Positions 61,701 through 64,000 of a stretch of 64,000 bases of DNA are shown one piece after another; position 1 is the first letter of the stretch; every line of letters starts with the position of its first letter. Both the position numbers and the translations under genes were made by a program. The stretch lies in assembly GCA_032158295.1 (NCBI GenBank), contig CM063262.1:11045977-11109976 (forward strand), in the 5' to 3' direction. The notes below the pieces were generated by a model. The model did not search any database and was not told where the DNA came from. It was given only the letters and a program-made list of their open reading frames with translations. This DNA is from Pycnopodia helianthoides. Its lineage: Eukaryota; Echinodermata; Asteroidea; Forcipulatida; Asteriidae.

Positions 61701-64000
61701 GTCAGAATCATATTCACATTCAATACAAAATGTGCAGTATAATTGGGAAAAAGTTTCTTCAACCAGGGAGAATCTCAAATTTGTTCATCAGAACATGGAA
61801 AGATTGGTTTATTTTCAGGGAACTTTCTGCAGGATCTGGGGTCGATTTCACAAAACTCTTCCTAACTTAGGACTAGTCCTAGGCAATGCTAAGAGATAGG
61901 ACTAGTCTTAAGTTAGGACCAGTTACGGTCTTAACTTCAGATAAGACTAGTCTTATCTCTTTGTAAAATCGACCCCAGGAAGAATTGGCAGCTCTGACAT
62001 TGAAGGTGTGGTTAAAAGTGTGCTTGAGGATCAGGGATAATAATTTTCTAGTGCCTTCAGCACATCATGTTGGATACGTGCACTTTACAAATACAAGGCT
62101 GTACTCTACTCATACATGTACCTGGTCAGCCGGTGCAGTCTGTTTCACTCCCTTGTACGTGATGCTGACCTCAAACTTCTGACCTTTGACCGTCTCAAAC
62201 TCCTCCACGCCCCACGTTTCATGTTCCTCCATCAGCGAGATAAGGAACATCATGTGGCAGTTGTTGACGTCCTGATCGCACCGGCGGAACTCATCCAGAC
62301 TTTCCTTGATCTAAATCGCATAATAAACAGGGCCCAATTTCATAAAGCTGCTTAAAGGTACATGTACACGTTGCCTTGAATCGGTCGAGTTGGTCTATAA
62401 AAAGCGTTTGTAAACCGTTTGTTATAAAATGAATAGGTTAGAAAGATGTTATGAAAGTAGAATACAATTATCCACACAAATATGCCTCGAAATTGCGTGG
62501 TTATCCTTTCACATCGTGAACTAAACAGGCGGCCATTTTATGGAGTCAAACTTTTGACTCTACAAAATGACCCACCGTGTTAGTTCGCAAAGTTCAAGGG
62601 AAACCACGCAATTTCGAGGCATATTTGTGTGGATCATTGTATTCTACTTTTAAAACATTTTTCTTACCATATGCATTTTATAACAAACGGTTACAAACGC
62701 TTTTTATAGACCAACTTGACCGATCCAAGGCAACGTGTACAATGTACCTTTAAGCACGAAAAGTAGCGAAGCACAGCAAAATGATGCTTACCATTTTTAA
62801 AATAAGGTTACCAGCCAAAATACCATGTCACCTTTACATGTACATGTACAATATGGAGTGTGGTTCTCTCACAGATTTTTCAAAACTGTGGACCCAAATT
62901 TTGGAAAGTTTGGCCTAAGCCAGTAAGCATGCTGAATTGAAACGAGGTCCTCAGAACATTTCTTTACCTACACACTGTAGTTTATCTTTGGTTTGAAAAG
63001 CCCTAATTGTTCAATCTTGGGCATTCTACAAATACATCATGTACATGGTTTTCTCTTTATTATTTTTTCTTGATCTGAGGTAAAAACAACAATCTTTTTC
63101 CTTTTTGAGGGGGAATTCGCCAAATTTCGCAGGTATCGGCCTGCATATATTATTGTGCTTGGCTACTTTTTGTGCTAAAAGCAGCTCTATGAAAATGGGC
63201 CCTTTTCGTAACCAGTTTACATCACATACATATTACATATTTTGAACTTTTTAACTTAACCTAGTTTGAGCAAATAAAATGCAAAAAAAGAAATTTGATT
63301 TTGGTGATGGTCATACACAGTTCATTTCCCTAGAGGAAGTTGGTGTTGAATAATTTGAAACGAAAACAAACAAAGGAATTAAAGTTTTACGTGTGTCAGG
63401 CCTGGAATTTCATCCTGCAAAGGGCAGGCCATTTTCATTTTGCATACATTGTAGGACACTTCCACTGGAAAATCTTAAAGTCTATGGGAAACTTTTGAAG
63501 GGGCACCAAGGCCAAGACCAGGGCAACCAAGGCCATGGCCTCTGTGGCATTCATACAATTCCAGGCCTGATGAAACATTTTTTTGAGTCTTGAGTTCTCA
63601 CAAATTTTGTTTTTAAACCCGAAGGAAACAAAATGGGCCAATGATGCAGCCCTGACATCCTTAAAGACTGTGAAAGGGGGTAACCCTGTTTCAACCCCAG
63701 GAGTACAATGTACATGTAGGTGGCAACATGCCCCCGACTGCCCTGGTGTCAGTTGATTTGGGTCAACAGCCCAAATCAGTTAAGTGTAGCCCTCACCTTG
63801 AAGTGGCTGTTGGGCCTTGTGAGTTAGGCGATATCTCATAAAAAAAAACATTAACAAAATCAACAGGCTGTAGACAAATAAAATAATTTGCTCACTTTCT
63901 TTTTAAGTTTCCATTTGTCCAAAATATTCAGCTTCCTGGAGAGAGAGTTTGGTAGAAACTTCCTGAAGTGCCTCCGCCCCAGGCATTGATGAACGTTCAT
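28509..64000 (-). CDS. JAK: Janus kinase: FERM - SH2 - JH2 pseudokinase - JH1 kinase (5' end outside window; gene-level entry)
   Basis: Nineteen exons were read on the minus strand from 64000 to a TAG at 28509-28511. FERM F2/F3 pieces include [11 protein letters not shown] and [14 protein letters not shown]; then HGPIP and an SH2 with GLYLIRQ; JH2 with GSGDFTSV but TGNISAKN for HRD and LGDPM for DFG; an acidic linker; and JH1 with [24 protein letters not shown] and the paired activation-loop tyrosines GYYSP. This domain order is unique to Janus kinases, cytoplasmic kinases that bind cytokine-receptor tails through FERM-SH2 and phosphorylate STATs (family knowledge). JH2 lacks the catalytic Asp and is probably inactive. 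The first FERM exons are beyond the right edge. Three exons show one-base frame breaks. The intron between exons 3 and 4 is 13 kb of repeats. Confidence 0.93.
28723..30026 (-). other. JAK intron 18
   Basis: No coding signal. Contains a direct duplication near 29120-29230 and 29300-29400 (TACATCCCTACC and TGAGAGGTA words), a poly-G run near 29495, and the MITE at 29822. Confidence 0.5.
29822..29981. mobile_element. MITE family I, ends TAGATGGATTGCAAT
   Basis: TAGATGGATTGCAATACGCG and its inverse flank about 160 bp with CGCCATCTTTGAT near both ends. A second copy is at 48802-48965. Confidence 0.85.
30027..30142 (-). CDS. JAK: JAK exon 18: JH1 PPES and helix F, with a homopolymer frame break
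   Basis: Acceptor cacag, donor AG|GTACGT. Begins [19 protein letters not shown]; a single missing G in a run of four (C run on plus strand at 30085-30088) is needed to continue [17 protein letters not shown] in frame, and also restores the phase-2 exit required by exon 19. Confidence 0.87.
30247..30400. mobile_element. Family A-related fragment
   Basis: Begins GGCCCAATTTCATAGAGCTG, then repeats TTTCATAGCGCTGCTAACCG; no right terminus seen. The rest of JAK intron 17 (30143-30520) is unassigned. Confidence 0.55.
30521..30711 (-). CDS. JAK: JAK exon 17: JH1 catalytic loop, DFG, activation loop
   Basis: Acceptor ggcag, donor GT|GTAAGT. Contains [14 protein letters not shown] and [11 protein letters not shown], then [18 protein letters not shown] Asp and DFG Asp are intact, so JH1 looks catalytically competent; the paired Tyr matches the JAK activation-loop double tyrosine. 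Confidence 0.93.
30712..31380 (-). other. JAK intron 16, distal part
   Basis: AT-rich, no repeat or coding signal recognised. Confidence 0.5.
31381..31830. repeat. G-rich tandem duplication in JAK intron 16
   Basis: Purine-rich strand with many GGG and GGGG runs. A block of about 170-190 bp (AGGAGGATAATGTATG, GGGGATATGGGGTA, TATATGTGGCTGGTATATGG) occurs twice, at 31388-31572 and 31573-31742. Confidence 0.85.
31955..32094 (-). CDS. JAK: JAK exon 16: JH1 hinge
   Basis: Acceptor tcaag, donor CAG|GTACCA. Encodes [20 protein letters not shown] and LLFSQQVAQ, the hinge and helices D-E. Confidence 0.88.
32333..32485. mobile_element. Palindromic MITE, family K, ends GGTGGGCGACTAGAGTGACT
   Basis: Left end GGTGGGCGACTAGAGTGACT pairs with AGTCACTCTAGTCGCCCACC; the centre is a GCATGGTCGA/TCGACCATGC hairpin. 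Confidence 0.88.
32690..32882. mobile_element. Palindromic element family A, complete copy
   Basis: GGGCCCAATTTCATAGAGCT ... inverse, 193 bp. Lies 58 bp from the JAK exon 15 donor. Confidence 0.92.
32941..33124 (-). CDS. JAK: JAK exon 15: JH1 N-lobe
   Basis: Acceptor gccag, donor [18 protein letters not shown] completes the glycine loop; [10 protein letters not shown] holds the ATP-binding Lys; [20 protein letters not shown] holds the helix-C Glu. Confidence 0.92.
33254..33500. mobile_element. MITE family H, right end lost
   Basis: Left end GACCGATCCATTAAGCTCCG; interior matches 26531-26775 (CGAAAGTCCGACAAAAGTC, GTGATTGGTCAATATG). The terminus is replaced by the 110-bp array. Confidence 0.8.
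33503..34140. repeat. 110-bp tandem array, interrupted by a family A element
   Basis: Units begin CAGCTTGCCAGGCTACCCAA at about 33512, 33622 and 33732; a fourth resumes at 34092 (GCTTGCCAGGCTAACCAGGA) after the insert at 33842-34091. Confidence 0.88.
33842..34091. mobile_element. Palindromic element, family A subfamily (GGGCCCAATTTCATGGCTCT)
   Basis: Ends GGGCCCAATTTCATGGCTCT and inverse, but an interior unlike the main family (GCGCTTGCGG, TCAAGCGTATTTCAC). Inserted in the 110-bp array. Confidence 0.88.
34201..34290 (-). CDS. JAK: JAK exon 14: start of JH1
   Basis: Acceptor cacag, donor GAA|GTAAGG, 90 nt, phase 0. Reads [17 protein letters not shown] and ends EKSLGE, the first half of the glycine loop continued in exon 15 as GHFGCVY. 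Confidence 0.8.
34360..34530 (+). mobile_element. Family C MITE fragment
   Basis: Core words AACAAACCTGTGAAAATTTG and CTCAATTGGTCATCGAAG without terminal repeats. Confidence 0.65.
34774..34841 (-). CDS. JAK: JAK exon 13: Pro/Asn-rich linker
   Basis: Acceptor gatag, donor GAG|GTGAGT, phase 1 in and 0 out. Encodes [18 protein letters not shown], a low-complexity linker before JH1. Supported only by splice signals, phase and strand. Confidence 0.65.
34946..35111. mobile_element. Palindromic element family A
   Basis: Ends GACCCAATTTCATAGAGCTG and CTTTATGAAATTGGGCCC; only 35 bp separates it from the next copy. Confidence 0.85.
35147..35344. mobile_element. Palindromic element family A, complete copy
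   Basis: GGGCCCAATTTCATAGAGCT ... inverse, 198 bp; interior ACCAGCCAAACTACAATGTC-type sequence shared with 52734. Confidence 0.92.
35471..35656. repeat. 24-bp minisatellite, nearly 8 units
   Basis: Unit GATGTTTTTGCCAAATCAAG plus ATAC, with a second version GCCAAGATGAGATA. It ends 41 bp from the JAK exon 12 donor. Translated, it gives a spurious repetitive ORF. Confidence 0.95.
35698..35862 (-). CDS. JAK: JAK exon 12: acidic JH2-JH1 linker
   Basis: Acceptor tacag, donor A|GTGAGT, phases 1 and 1 match the neighbours. Encodes about 55 residues very rich in Asp and Glu ([18 protein letters not shown]) with GLYWEFPDD. Such a linker is poorly conserved among JAKs; it is included because of the splice sites, phase and position. 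Confidence 0.75.
35932..36097. repeat. Family E repeat, ends AGGCCTGGAATT
   Basis: Bounded by GGCCTGGAAT and ATTCCAGGCCTG; interior CTTGGTGCCCC, CTTTAAGATTTTCC and AGTGCCCTTTGC. Seven copies in the window in both orientations. Confidence 0.85.
36364..36517 (-). CDS. JAK: JAK exon 11: JH2 helices H-I
   Basis: Acceptor ttcag, donor C|GTGAGT. Reads [20 protein letters not shown] and [17 protein letters not shown], closing the pseudokinase domain. Confidence 0.85.
36725..37011 (+). mobile_element. tRNA-headed SINE, family T, split by a family J MITE
   Basis: GGGAGACCGCCAACATAGGG then GCTACATA, the MITE, then ATAGCTCAGTTGGTAGCACA and the box-B-like GGTTTAAATCC, ending TTTGTTCAACCCCAAA. Confidence 0.85.
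36769..36928. mobile_element. MITE family J with ATA duplication, inside a SINE
   Basis: Bounded by GGCCCTTTTCGAATCCACGG and its inverse. The host SINE sequence ATA is present on both sides (36766-36768, 36929-36931), consistent with a 3-bp target duplication. Confidence 0.88.
37025..37186 (+). mobile_element. tRNA-headed SINE, family U
   Basis: CAGGATGGCTCAGTGGTTTC with GGTTCGAATCCAGGACC (box-B-like), then ATGTGGATTGGGTTTTCAGT. Related copy at 41971. Confidence 0.75.
37304..37433 (-). mobile_element. SINE family T, minus copy of a head-to-head pair
   Basis: On the minus strand reads GGGCTAGATAGCTCAGTTGG, the GTTAATCCGGAGGTCG anticodon-arm region and GGTTCAAATCCCGCT. It resembles a tRNA-Asn body but the base before GTT is not T, so not a functional tRNA. 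Confidence 0.85.
37471..37602 (+). mobile_element. SINE family T, plus copy of a head-to-head pair
   Basis: GATATTGACAAAATAGGGAG, then the same tRNA-like head at 37504-37576 and the TTCTTTGTTCAACCCCAAA tail. Together with the previous copy it forms 130-bp inverted arms around a 37-bp spacer. Confidence 0.85.
37678..37816 (-). CDS. JAK: JAK exon 10: JH2 C-lobe
   Basis: Acceptor ggcag, donor GAG|GTATAA. Encodes [20 protein letters not shown], then [18 protein letters not shown] replaces the usual DVW, within the range seen in JAK JH2 domains (DKW). Confidence 0.88.
38144..38745 (-). pseudogene. Decayed non-LTR retrotransposon fragment (reverse transcriptase C-terminal region)
   Basis: Minus strand in pieces: [20 protein letters not shown] and [11 protein letters not shown], then after a frame shift [65 protein letters not shown], and finally [17 protein letters not shown]. 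These are the characteristic final motifs of jockey/CR1-like ORF2 proteins (family knowledge). No endonuclease or catalytic polymerase motif remains; stops and shifts show it is dead. It sits in the JAK intron between exons 9 and 10, in sense orientation. Confidence 0.85.
38755..39040 (-). mobile_element. SINE family T, full-length copy
   Basis: tRNA-like head at 38822-38896 (minus), TTTGTTCAACCCAAAA-type tail, and the AGCCAGGATCACACCC/GTGTGATCC block also present in the 57392 copy. Confidence 0.82.
39089..39232 (-). CDS. JAK: JAK exon 9: JH2 degenerate catalytic loop, with a frame break
   Basis: Acceptor ttcag, donor AT|GTAAGA. The JAK reading is [20 protein letters not shown], then [18 protein letters not shown] replaces HRDxxxxN and DPM replaces DFG, as in a pseudokinase. 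With exon 8 ending at phase 0, the first G of this exon is one base too many; without it the spacing matches other JAKs. Confidence 0.82.
39233..39926 (-). other. JAK intron 8
   Basis: No coding signal; GC-richer patch at 39360-39560 gives overlapping short frames on both strands without domain features. The ATATCGTGGATG..GATATCG words near 39830-39870 form a small palindrome. Confidence 0.45.
39927..40133 (-). CDS. JAK: JAK exon 8: JH2 hinge and helix E
   Basis: Acceptor ggtag, donor CTG|GTAGGT, 207 nt, phase 0. Contains [20 protein letters not shown] and YGSLDRYLQ, ending [10 protein letters not shown]. Confidence 0.88.
40134..40655 (-). other. JAK intron 7
   Basis: No repeat or coding signal recognised apart from a short CAACGATAC reiteration near 40230-40285. 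Confidence 0.45.
40656..40888 (-). CDS. JAK: JAK exon 7: proline-rich linker and JH2 N-lobe
   Basis: Acceptor aacag, donor AAG|GTAAGG. A proline-rich stretch ([12 protein letters not shown]) precedes IEWIKEENM, then [13 protein letters not shown] and VAIKCP. The Lys of strand 3 is kept, so JH2 may still bind nucleotide, as some JAK pseudokinases do. Confidence 0.88.
41318..41420 (+). mobile_element. Family C MITE fragment
   Basis: GTCAAAGACCAGTATCCACA and ACAAACCTTTGAAAGTTTA match family C cores; no ends seen. Confidence 0.55.
41617..41751 (-). CDS. JAK: JAK exon 6: SH2 C-terminal half
   Basis: Acceptor aacag, donor G|GTAAAA, phase 1 both ends. Reads [18 protein letters not shown] and [15 protein letters not shown], the SH2 helix-B and closing strand typical of JAK SH2 domains. 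Confidence 0.88.
41806..41945. mobile_element. Palindromic element, ends GATTTCACGAAAC
   Basis: GCAGCTGATTTCACGAAACG and CGTAAAGTTTCGTGAAATCT pair; further inner pairing of GCAACTGCATAAGTCCA with its inverse. Related by its ends to the elements at 13420 and 61837. Confidence 0.85.
41971..42133 (+). mobile_element. tRNA-headed SINE, family U
   Basis: GTCGGGTTGGTGTAGTGGTA, box-B-like GGTTCCAACCC, then ATGTGGATTGGGTTTTCAGT as in the copy at 37025. Confidence 0.75.
42125..42490. repeat. Direct repeat of about 140 bp, two copies
   Basis: TTTGCTGACTTTGTCGGACT at about 42131 and TTTGCTGACTTTGTCAGACT at about 42341, each followed by ATGGGTAAA, GGTGCCA and TTAGTCTTTTC and ending in an A/T homopolymer. 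Confidence 0.8.
42491..43436 (-). other. Part of JAK intron 5
   Basis: Unassigned AT-rich DNA with no coding signal; CATGTACATGTA palindromic words recur. Confidence 0.45.
43437..43725 (-). mobile_element. SINE family S, 5'-truncated, with (ATT)n tail
   Basis: Minus strand: GGATGGGACGTAAAGCC, AAAAGAACCCAGTACACTT, GGTGTTCCTGGTTTGATCGG, GGCGCTTTATAAATACAG and an ATT repeat tail at 43437-43455. Confidence 0.85.
43978..44862 (+). mobile_element. Family F repeat interrupted by a family B MITE
   Basis: Left part AACACTGGACCAAAGGCCC with GGGCCAGTAAACCTATGACC; right part AAGACAAATGAGATAAATCT and TTTTGAGCTACAAGCCC. The insert at 44252-44627 splits it. Confidence 0.75.
44252..44627 (+). mobile_element. 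TTAA-flanked MITE, family B
   Basis: TTAA at 44248-44251 and 44628-44631; AGGAACATTACAGAATTGGT start. Confidence 0.92.
45400..45792 (-). mobile_element. tRNA-headed SINE with poly-A tail (family S head, distinct body)
   Basis: Minus strand: GTGGCCAAGTGGTCTAGCTC, AGCTCTGGTGTTGTCGG, GTGGGTTCGAATCCCGGTCA, GCACTTAACCATAATTGC, then a body with CCTGTTTCAGCCCCAGGAGT and a GATATCTCATTAAAAAAAG tail. A 5'-truncated copy is at 63655-63845. Confidence 0.85.
46015..46163 (-). CDS. JAK: JAK exon 5: SH2 N-terminal half
   Basis: Acceptor gtcag, donor G|GTGAGA. Encodes [20 protein letters not shown], then [14 protein letters not shown]. The Arg of GLYLIRQ is the expected strand-B phosphotyrosine-binding Arg. 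Phase 2 in, phase 1 out. Confidence 0.9.
46164..46801 (-). other. JAK intron 4, distal part
   Basis: No recognised repeat or coding signal. Confidence 0.45.
46802..47160 (+). mobile_element. TTAA-type MITE, family O
   Basis: TTAA at 46798-46801; starts AGGGAACGTATACCTTTGG and ends CCAAACGTATACACTGTACC. Contains the shared AACTAACCTGTGAAAATAT core and the TGAGAAACATTTCTGACAGA hairpin also seen at 54496. Confidence 0.82.
47281..47439 (-). CDS. JAK: JAK exon 4: end of FERM and FERM-SH2 linker, with a frame break
   Basis: Acceptor tccag, donor CC|GTAAGT. Starts [19 protein letters not shown], then [19 protein letters not shown], the strongest JAK signature in the window. After APP the frame must shift by one base (extra C near 47324-47330) to give [14 protein letters not shown], matching the conserved CHGPI of JAKs and leaving phase 2 as exon 5 needs. 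Confidence 0.9.
47551..47708. repeat. Family E repeat
   Basis: AAGGCCTGGAATTACACGGA to ATTCCAGGCCTG; lies 112 bp upstream of the JAK exon 4 acceptor. Confidence 0.85.
47709..48801 (-). other. Part of the large JAK intron 3
   Basis: A poly-G run near 47852-47866 and poly-A/T runs. A 62-codon minus-strand frame at 48280-48468 is of normal composition but has no recognisable domain and no fitting splice phase. Confidence 0.4.
48802..48965. mobile_element. MITE family I
   Basis: TAGATGGATTGCAATAGACG and its inverse; interior is in the opposite orientation to the copy at 29822. Confidence 0.88.
49437..49822 (+). mobile_element. TTAA-flanked MITE, family B
   Basis: TTAA at 49433-49436 and 49823-49826; AGGAACATTACAGAATTGGT and its inverse. 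The best-preserved copy of the family. Confidence 0.93.
50240..50592 (-). mobile_element. Family F repeat
   Basis: Reverse orientation of the 53566 copy: CAGGGCTTGTAGCTCAAAAT, then GACCGCCGGACTTGTC and GGCCTCGGGCCAGCC, ending in AGAGCCCTGAC. Confidence 0.75.
50735..51035 (-). mobile_element. tRNA-headed SINE, family S, with (ATT)n tail
   Basis: Minus strand: GTGGCCGAGCGGATAAGAGT, AGCTCTGGTGTTTCTGTCC, GTGGGTTCGAGTCCCGGTCA, CCTTAAGCAAGACACATTG, body, and an ATT repeat at 50735-50750. Confidence 0.88.
51439..51794 (+). mobile_element. TTAA-flanked MITE, family C
   Basis: TTAA at 51435-51438 and 51795-51798; starts AAGCACTGTACAACATTGG, ends CCAATGTTGTACACACCC, with the shared core AACAAACCTGTGAAATG. 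Confidence 0.88.
52202..52586. mobile_element. Element with CCCTAA ends and internal CCCAAATCCTTCTAAATCCT reiterations
   Basis: Flanked by TTTAA on both sides within the SINE; CCCTAACAGACTGG at one end and TTTTAGGG at the other. The interior repeats degenerate CCCAAATCCTTCT words about eight times. No coding capacity. Confidence 0.7.
52734..52924. mobile_element. Palindromic element family A inside a SINE
   Basis: GGGCCCAATTTCATAGAGCT ... CTATGAAATTGGGCC, inserted in the tRNA-like head of the family S SINE. Confidence 0.92.
53142..53316. repeat. Family E repeat
   Basis: AGGCCTGGATTTACACAAAG to ATTTCAGGCCTG with a CCCCCCCC run inside. Confidence 0.82.
53566..53972 (+). mobile_element. Family F repeat, fullest copy
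   Basis: AGGGCTGGAATTTGACACTG at the left and CCAAATTCAAGCCCTG at the right form imperfect inverted ends; interior GGGCCAGTAAACTCATGACC, CAAATGTTGACTATGAG, AAGACAAATGAGG. Confidence 0.8.
53985..54491 (+). mobile_element. Family C MITE interrupted by a family E repeat
   Basis: TTTCAAAGACCAGTATCCGC and AACAAACCTGTGAAATATT on the left; CCAATGTTGTACACACCC on the right with TTAA at 54492-54495. The left end is lost. Confidence 0.82.
54183..54358. repeat. Family E repeat nested in a MITE
   Basis: AGGCCTGATACTTCACGAAG to CATACAGGCCTG splits the family C element between TTCCTAAAAA and AAAAACTATAG. Confidence 0.82.
54496..54884 (+). mobile_element. TTAA-flanked MITE, family O
   Basis: TTAA at 54492-54495 (shared with the previous element) and 54885-54888; ends AGGCACAGTAGGCCTACATG and ACCAAACGTGTACTGTGCT. 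Confidence 0.88.
54889..55498 (-). other. Part of JAK intron 3
   Basis: No repeat family recognised except a GGACACCCTGTTT reiteration near 55335-55370. Open frames here have no domain features. Confidence 0.4.
55499..55650. repeat. Family E repeat, inverted
   Basis: AGGCCTGGAATTTTAAGGCC to CCAGCCTG in reverse orientation, lacking part of the interior. Confidence 0.8.
55885..58330. repeat. Tandem array of a ~463-bp unit, five units, with a SINE insertion
   Basis: The word TTGCCTGCAGG recurs near 55990, 56453, 56915, 57719 and 58187, spaced 463, 462, 804 and 468 bp. Each unit has GAAGTGCCCCCGGTGATTAG, TTTGAATGCTGCCCTC, CAACTTTCAAAACTGTGCC and GGGCCATACTTTGGTAATGA in order. The long spacing holds the SINE at 57392-57692. 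Confidence 0.92.
57392..57692 (+). mobile_element. tRNA-headed SINE, family T, inside the 463-bp array
   Basis: Head at 57594-57666 (GGGCTAGATAGCTCAGTTGG, GGTTCAAATCCCGCT) with tail TTCTTTGTTCCAACCCCAAA and the GGGTGTGATCCTGGC block. Confidence 0.88.
58356..58655. repeat. Perfect 51-bp inverted repeat with 198-bp spacer
   Basis: Arms 58356-58406 and 58605-58655 are exact reverse complements (for example CCGAACCAGTTTCGTTTGCG). The spacer shows no coding signal. Confidence 0.93.
58738..58900. repeat. Family E repeat
   Basis: CAGGCCTGGAATTGCACAGA to ATTCCAGGCTTG. Confidence 0.83.
58985..59240 (+). mobile_element. Family F repeat, left part
   Basis: CTCAAATTTTAACACTGGAC and GGGCGGTCTTGTGTG, CAAATGTTGACTTTGAG. 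The right end may be the fragment at 60125-60235 (TTTTGAGCTACAAGCCC) after later insertions. Confidence 0.65.
59241..59575 (+). mobile_element. SINE family S body, plus orientation, 5'-truncated
   Basis: CCTTAAGCAAGACACTTAAC, CCTTCGGATGGAATGTAACG, ACGTAAAAGAACCCAGTAC and CACAGCACC in the same order as the other copies; ends near a TTGTTATTGTTAATAAA tail. Confidence 0.78.
59975..60120 (+). mobile_element. tRNA-like SINE head, separate family
   Basis: GTCGGTGGTCTAGCGGTAAG and GTGGGTTCGAATCCCGACC are box-A and box-B like. CTCGGTC and GACCGAG could pair as an acceptor stem, but the spacing to the D arm is too long for a functional tRNA. Confidence 0.6.
60243..60472 (-). mobile_element. SINE family S, 5'-truncated, adjacent to JAK exon 3
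   Basis: Minus strand: GGGGTCCACCCCGGTGTTCC, TGGTTTGATCGGCAGC, body and an ATT tail at 60243-60258. Its start is about 10 bp from the exon 3 donor. Confidence 0.85.
60483..60599 (-). CDS. JAK: JAK exon 3: FERM F3
   Basis: Acceptor tgcag, donor AAG|GTACAG, 117 nt, phase 0 both ends. Reads [13 protein letters not shown] and then [13 protein letters not shown], fitting the JAK F3 strand region (FPxIIDVSI, then VVTIxxQDG). It joins in frame to exon 4. A SINE lies immediately downstream of the donor. Confidence 0.8.
60600..61480 (-). other. JAK intron 2, part
   Basis: Unassigned. A 78-codon minus-strand frame at 61091-61327 has balanced composition but no recognised domain; exons 2 and 3 join in frame without it. 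Confidence 0.4.
61481..62071. repeat. Direct duplication, two copies, one filled by a MITE
   Basis: 61481-61680 and 61733-62071 share CAGTATAATTGGGAAAAAGT, CAGGGAACTTTCTGCAGGAT, TTGGCAGCTCTGACATT and AGTGCCTTCAGCACATCATG. The second copy carries the insert at 61837-61977. Confidence 0.9.
61837..61977. mobile_element. Palindromic element, ends TGGGGTCGATTTCACAAA
   Basis: TGGGGTCGATTTCACAAAAC and TTTGTAAAATCGACCCCA pair; the interior repeats GGACTAGTCCT and AGACTAGTCTTA palindromes. The unfilled site is at about 61593. Confidence 0.9.
62122..62310 (-). CDS. JAK: JAK exon 2: FERM F2/F3
   Basis: Acceptor tttag, donor CAG|GTACAT, phase 0 both ends. Encodes [14 protein letters not shown], then [20 protein letters not shown] and FEVSITYKG, matching the JAK segment that ends F2 and opens F3. 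A palindromic repeat begins only about 20 bp upstream of the acceptor. Confidence 0.85.
62330..63205. mobile_element. Family A element split by a family D MITE
   Basis: GGGCCCAATTTCATAAAGCT at 62330, resumed at 62754 (GCACGAAAAGTAGCGAAGCA), and an inverse end near 63180-63203. 62870-63150 is foreign sequence of unknown origin. Confidence 0.82.
62356..62749. mobile_element. TTAA-flanked palindromic MITE, family D, nested
   Basis: TTAA at 62352-62355 and 62750-62753, both derived from the host word GCTTAAGC. Ends AGGTACATGTACACGTTGCC and inverse; interior matches 18116-18461. Confidence 0.92.
63398..63569. repeat. Family E repeat, inverted
   Basis: AGGCCTGGAATTTCATCCTG to ATTCCAGGCCTG; 327 bp from JAK exon 1 of the window. 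Confidence 0.85.
63655..63845 (+). mobile_element. SINE body with poly-A tail, 5'-truncated
   Basis: CCCTGTTTCAACCCCAGGAG, GGTCAACAGCCCAAATCAGT and GGCGATATCTCATAAAAAAA match the body and tail of the SINE at 45400-45792. Confidence 0.82.
63896..64000 (-). CDS. JAK: JAK exon 1 of window: FERM F2 (partial)
   Basis: Cut by the window edge. Reads [20 protein letters not shown], which aligns with the JAK F2 pattern of TFLPxxIRxKIQ. Donor AAA|GTGAGC at 63895, phase 0. The ATG at the very edge is not evidence of a start. Confidence 0.8.

Overview
This is animal genomic DNA. Genes are split into many short exons with GT-AG introns, the bulk is AT-rich, and introns and spacers are full of short inverted-repeat transposons, tRNA-derived SINEs and simple repeats. 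The combination of an invertebrate-type JAK kinase, an Ig/FN3 receptor tyrosine kinase and this repeat spectrum suggests a marine invertebrate deuterostome, most likely an echinoderm. That is an inference; no marker sequence was searched.

Two tyrosine-kinase genes lie tail to tail. On the plus strand (551-17378) is the 3' part of a receptor tyrosine kinase: five Ig-like exons, an FN3 exon, a Cys-containing membrane-proximal exon with a KRRRR site, a transmembrane exon, a duplicated pair of juxtamembrane exons, eight kinase exons and a stop. Its 5' end (signal peptide, earlier exons) is left of the window. On the minus strand (64000 down to 28509) is a Janus kinase: FERM F2/F3, SH2, pseudokinase JH2, acidic linker, kinase JH1 and stop, in 19 recognisable exons; its N-terminal FERM exons are right of the window. 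The 11 kb between the two stop codons shows no credible gene. Receptor kinases and JAKs both act in tyrosine-phosphorylation signalling, but nothing in the sequence shows that these two work together.

Both genes carry single-base reading-frame breaks inside otherwise well-conserved exons or at exon joins (two in Ig4, one at the plus-strand kinase exon 6/7 join, one each in three JAK exons). One lies in a G homopolymer. This looks more like residual indel error in the assembly than two adjacent dying genes, but that must be tested.

The rest is mobile or repeated DNA: several related TTAA-flanked MITE families sharing one internal core, a large GGGCCCAATTTCAT palindromic family, TA-flanked elements, tRNA-headed SINEs (some arranged head to head), a decayed non-LTR retrotransposon fragment with reverse-transcriptase C-terminal motifs, a roughly 463-bp tandem array, and minisatellites with 24, 88 and 110 bp units. 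Several elements are nested, and two insertions can be compared with an unfilled duplicate copy in the same window, which fixes their boundaries. No rRNA, CRISPR, intact tRNA gene, intact transposase or intact reverse transcriptase was found.
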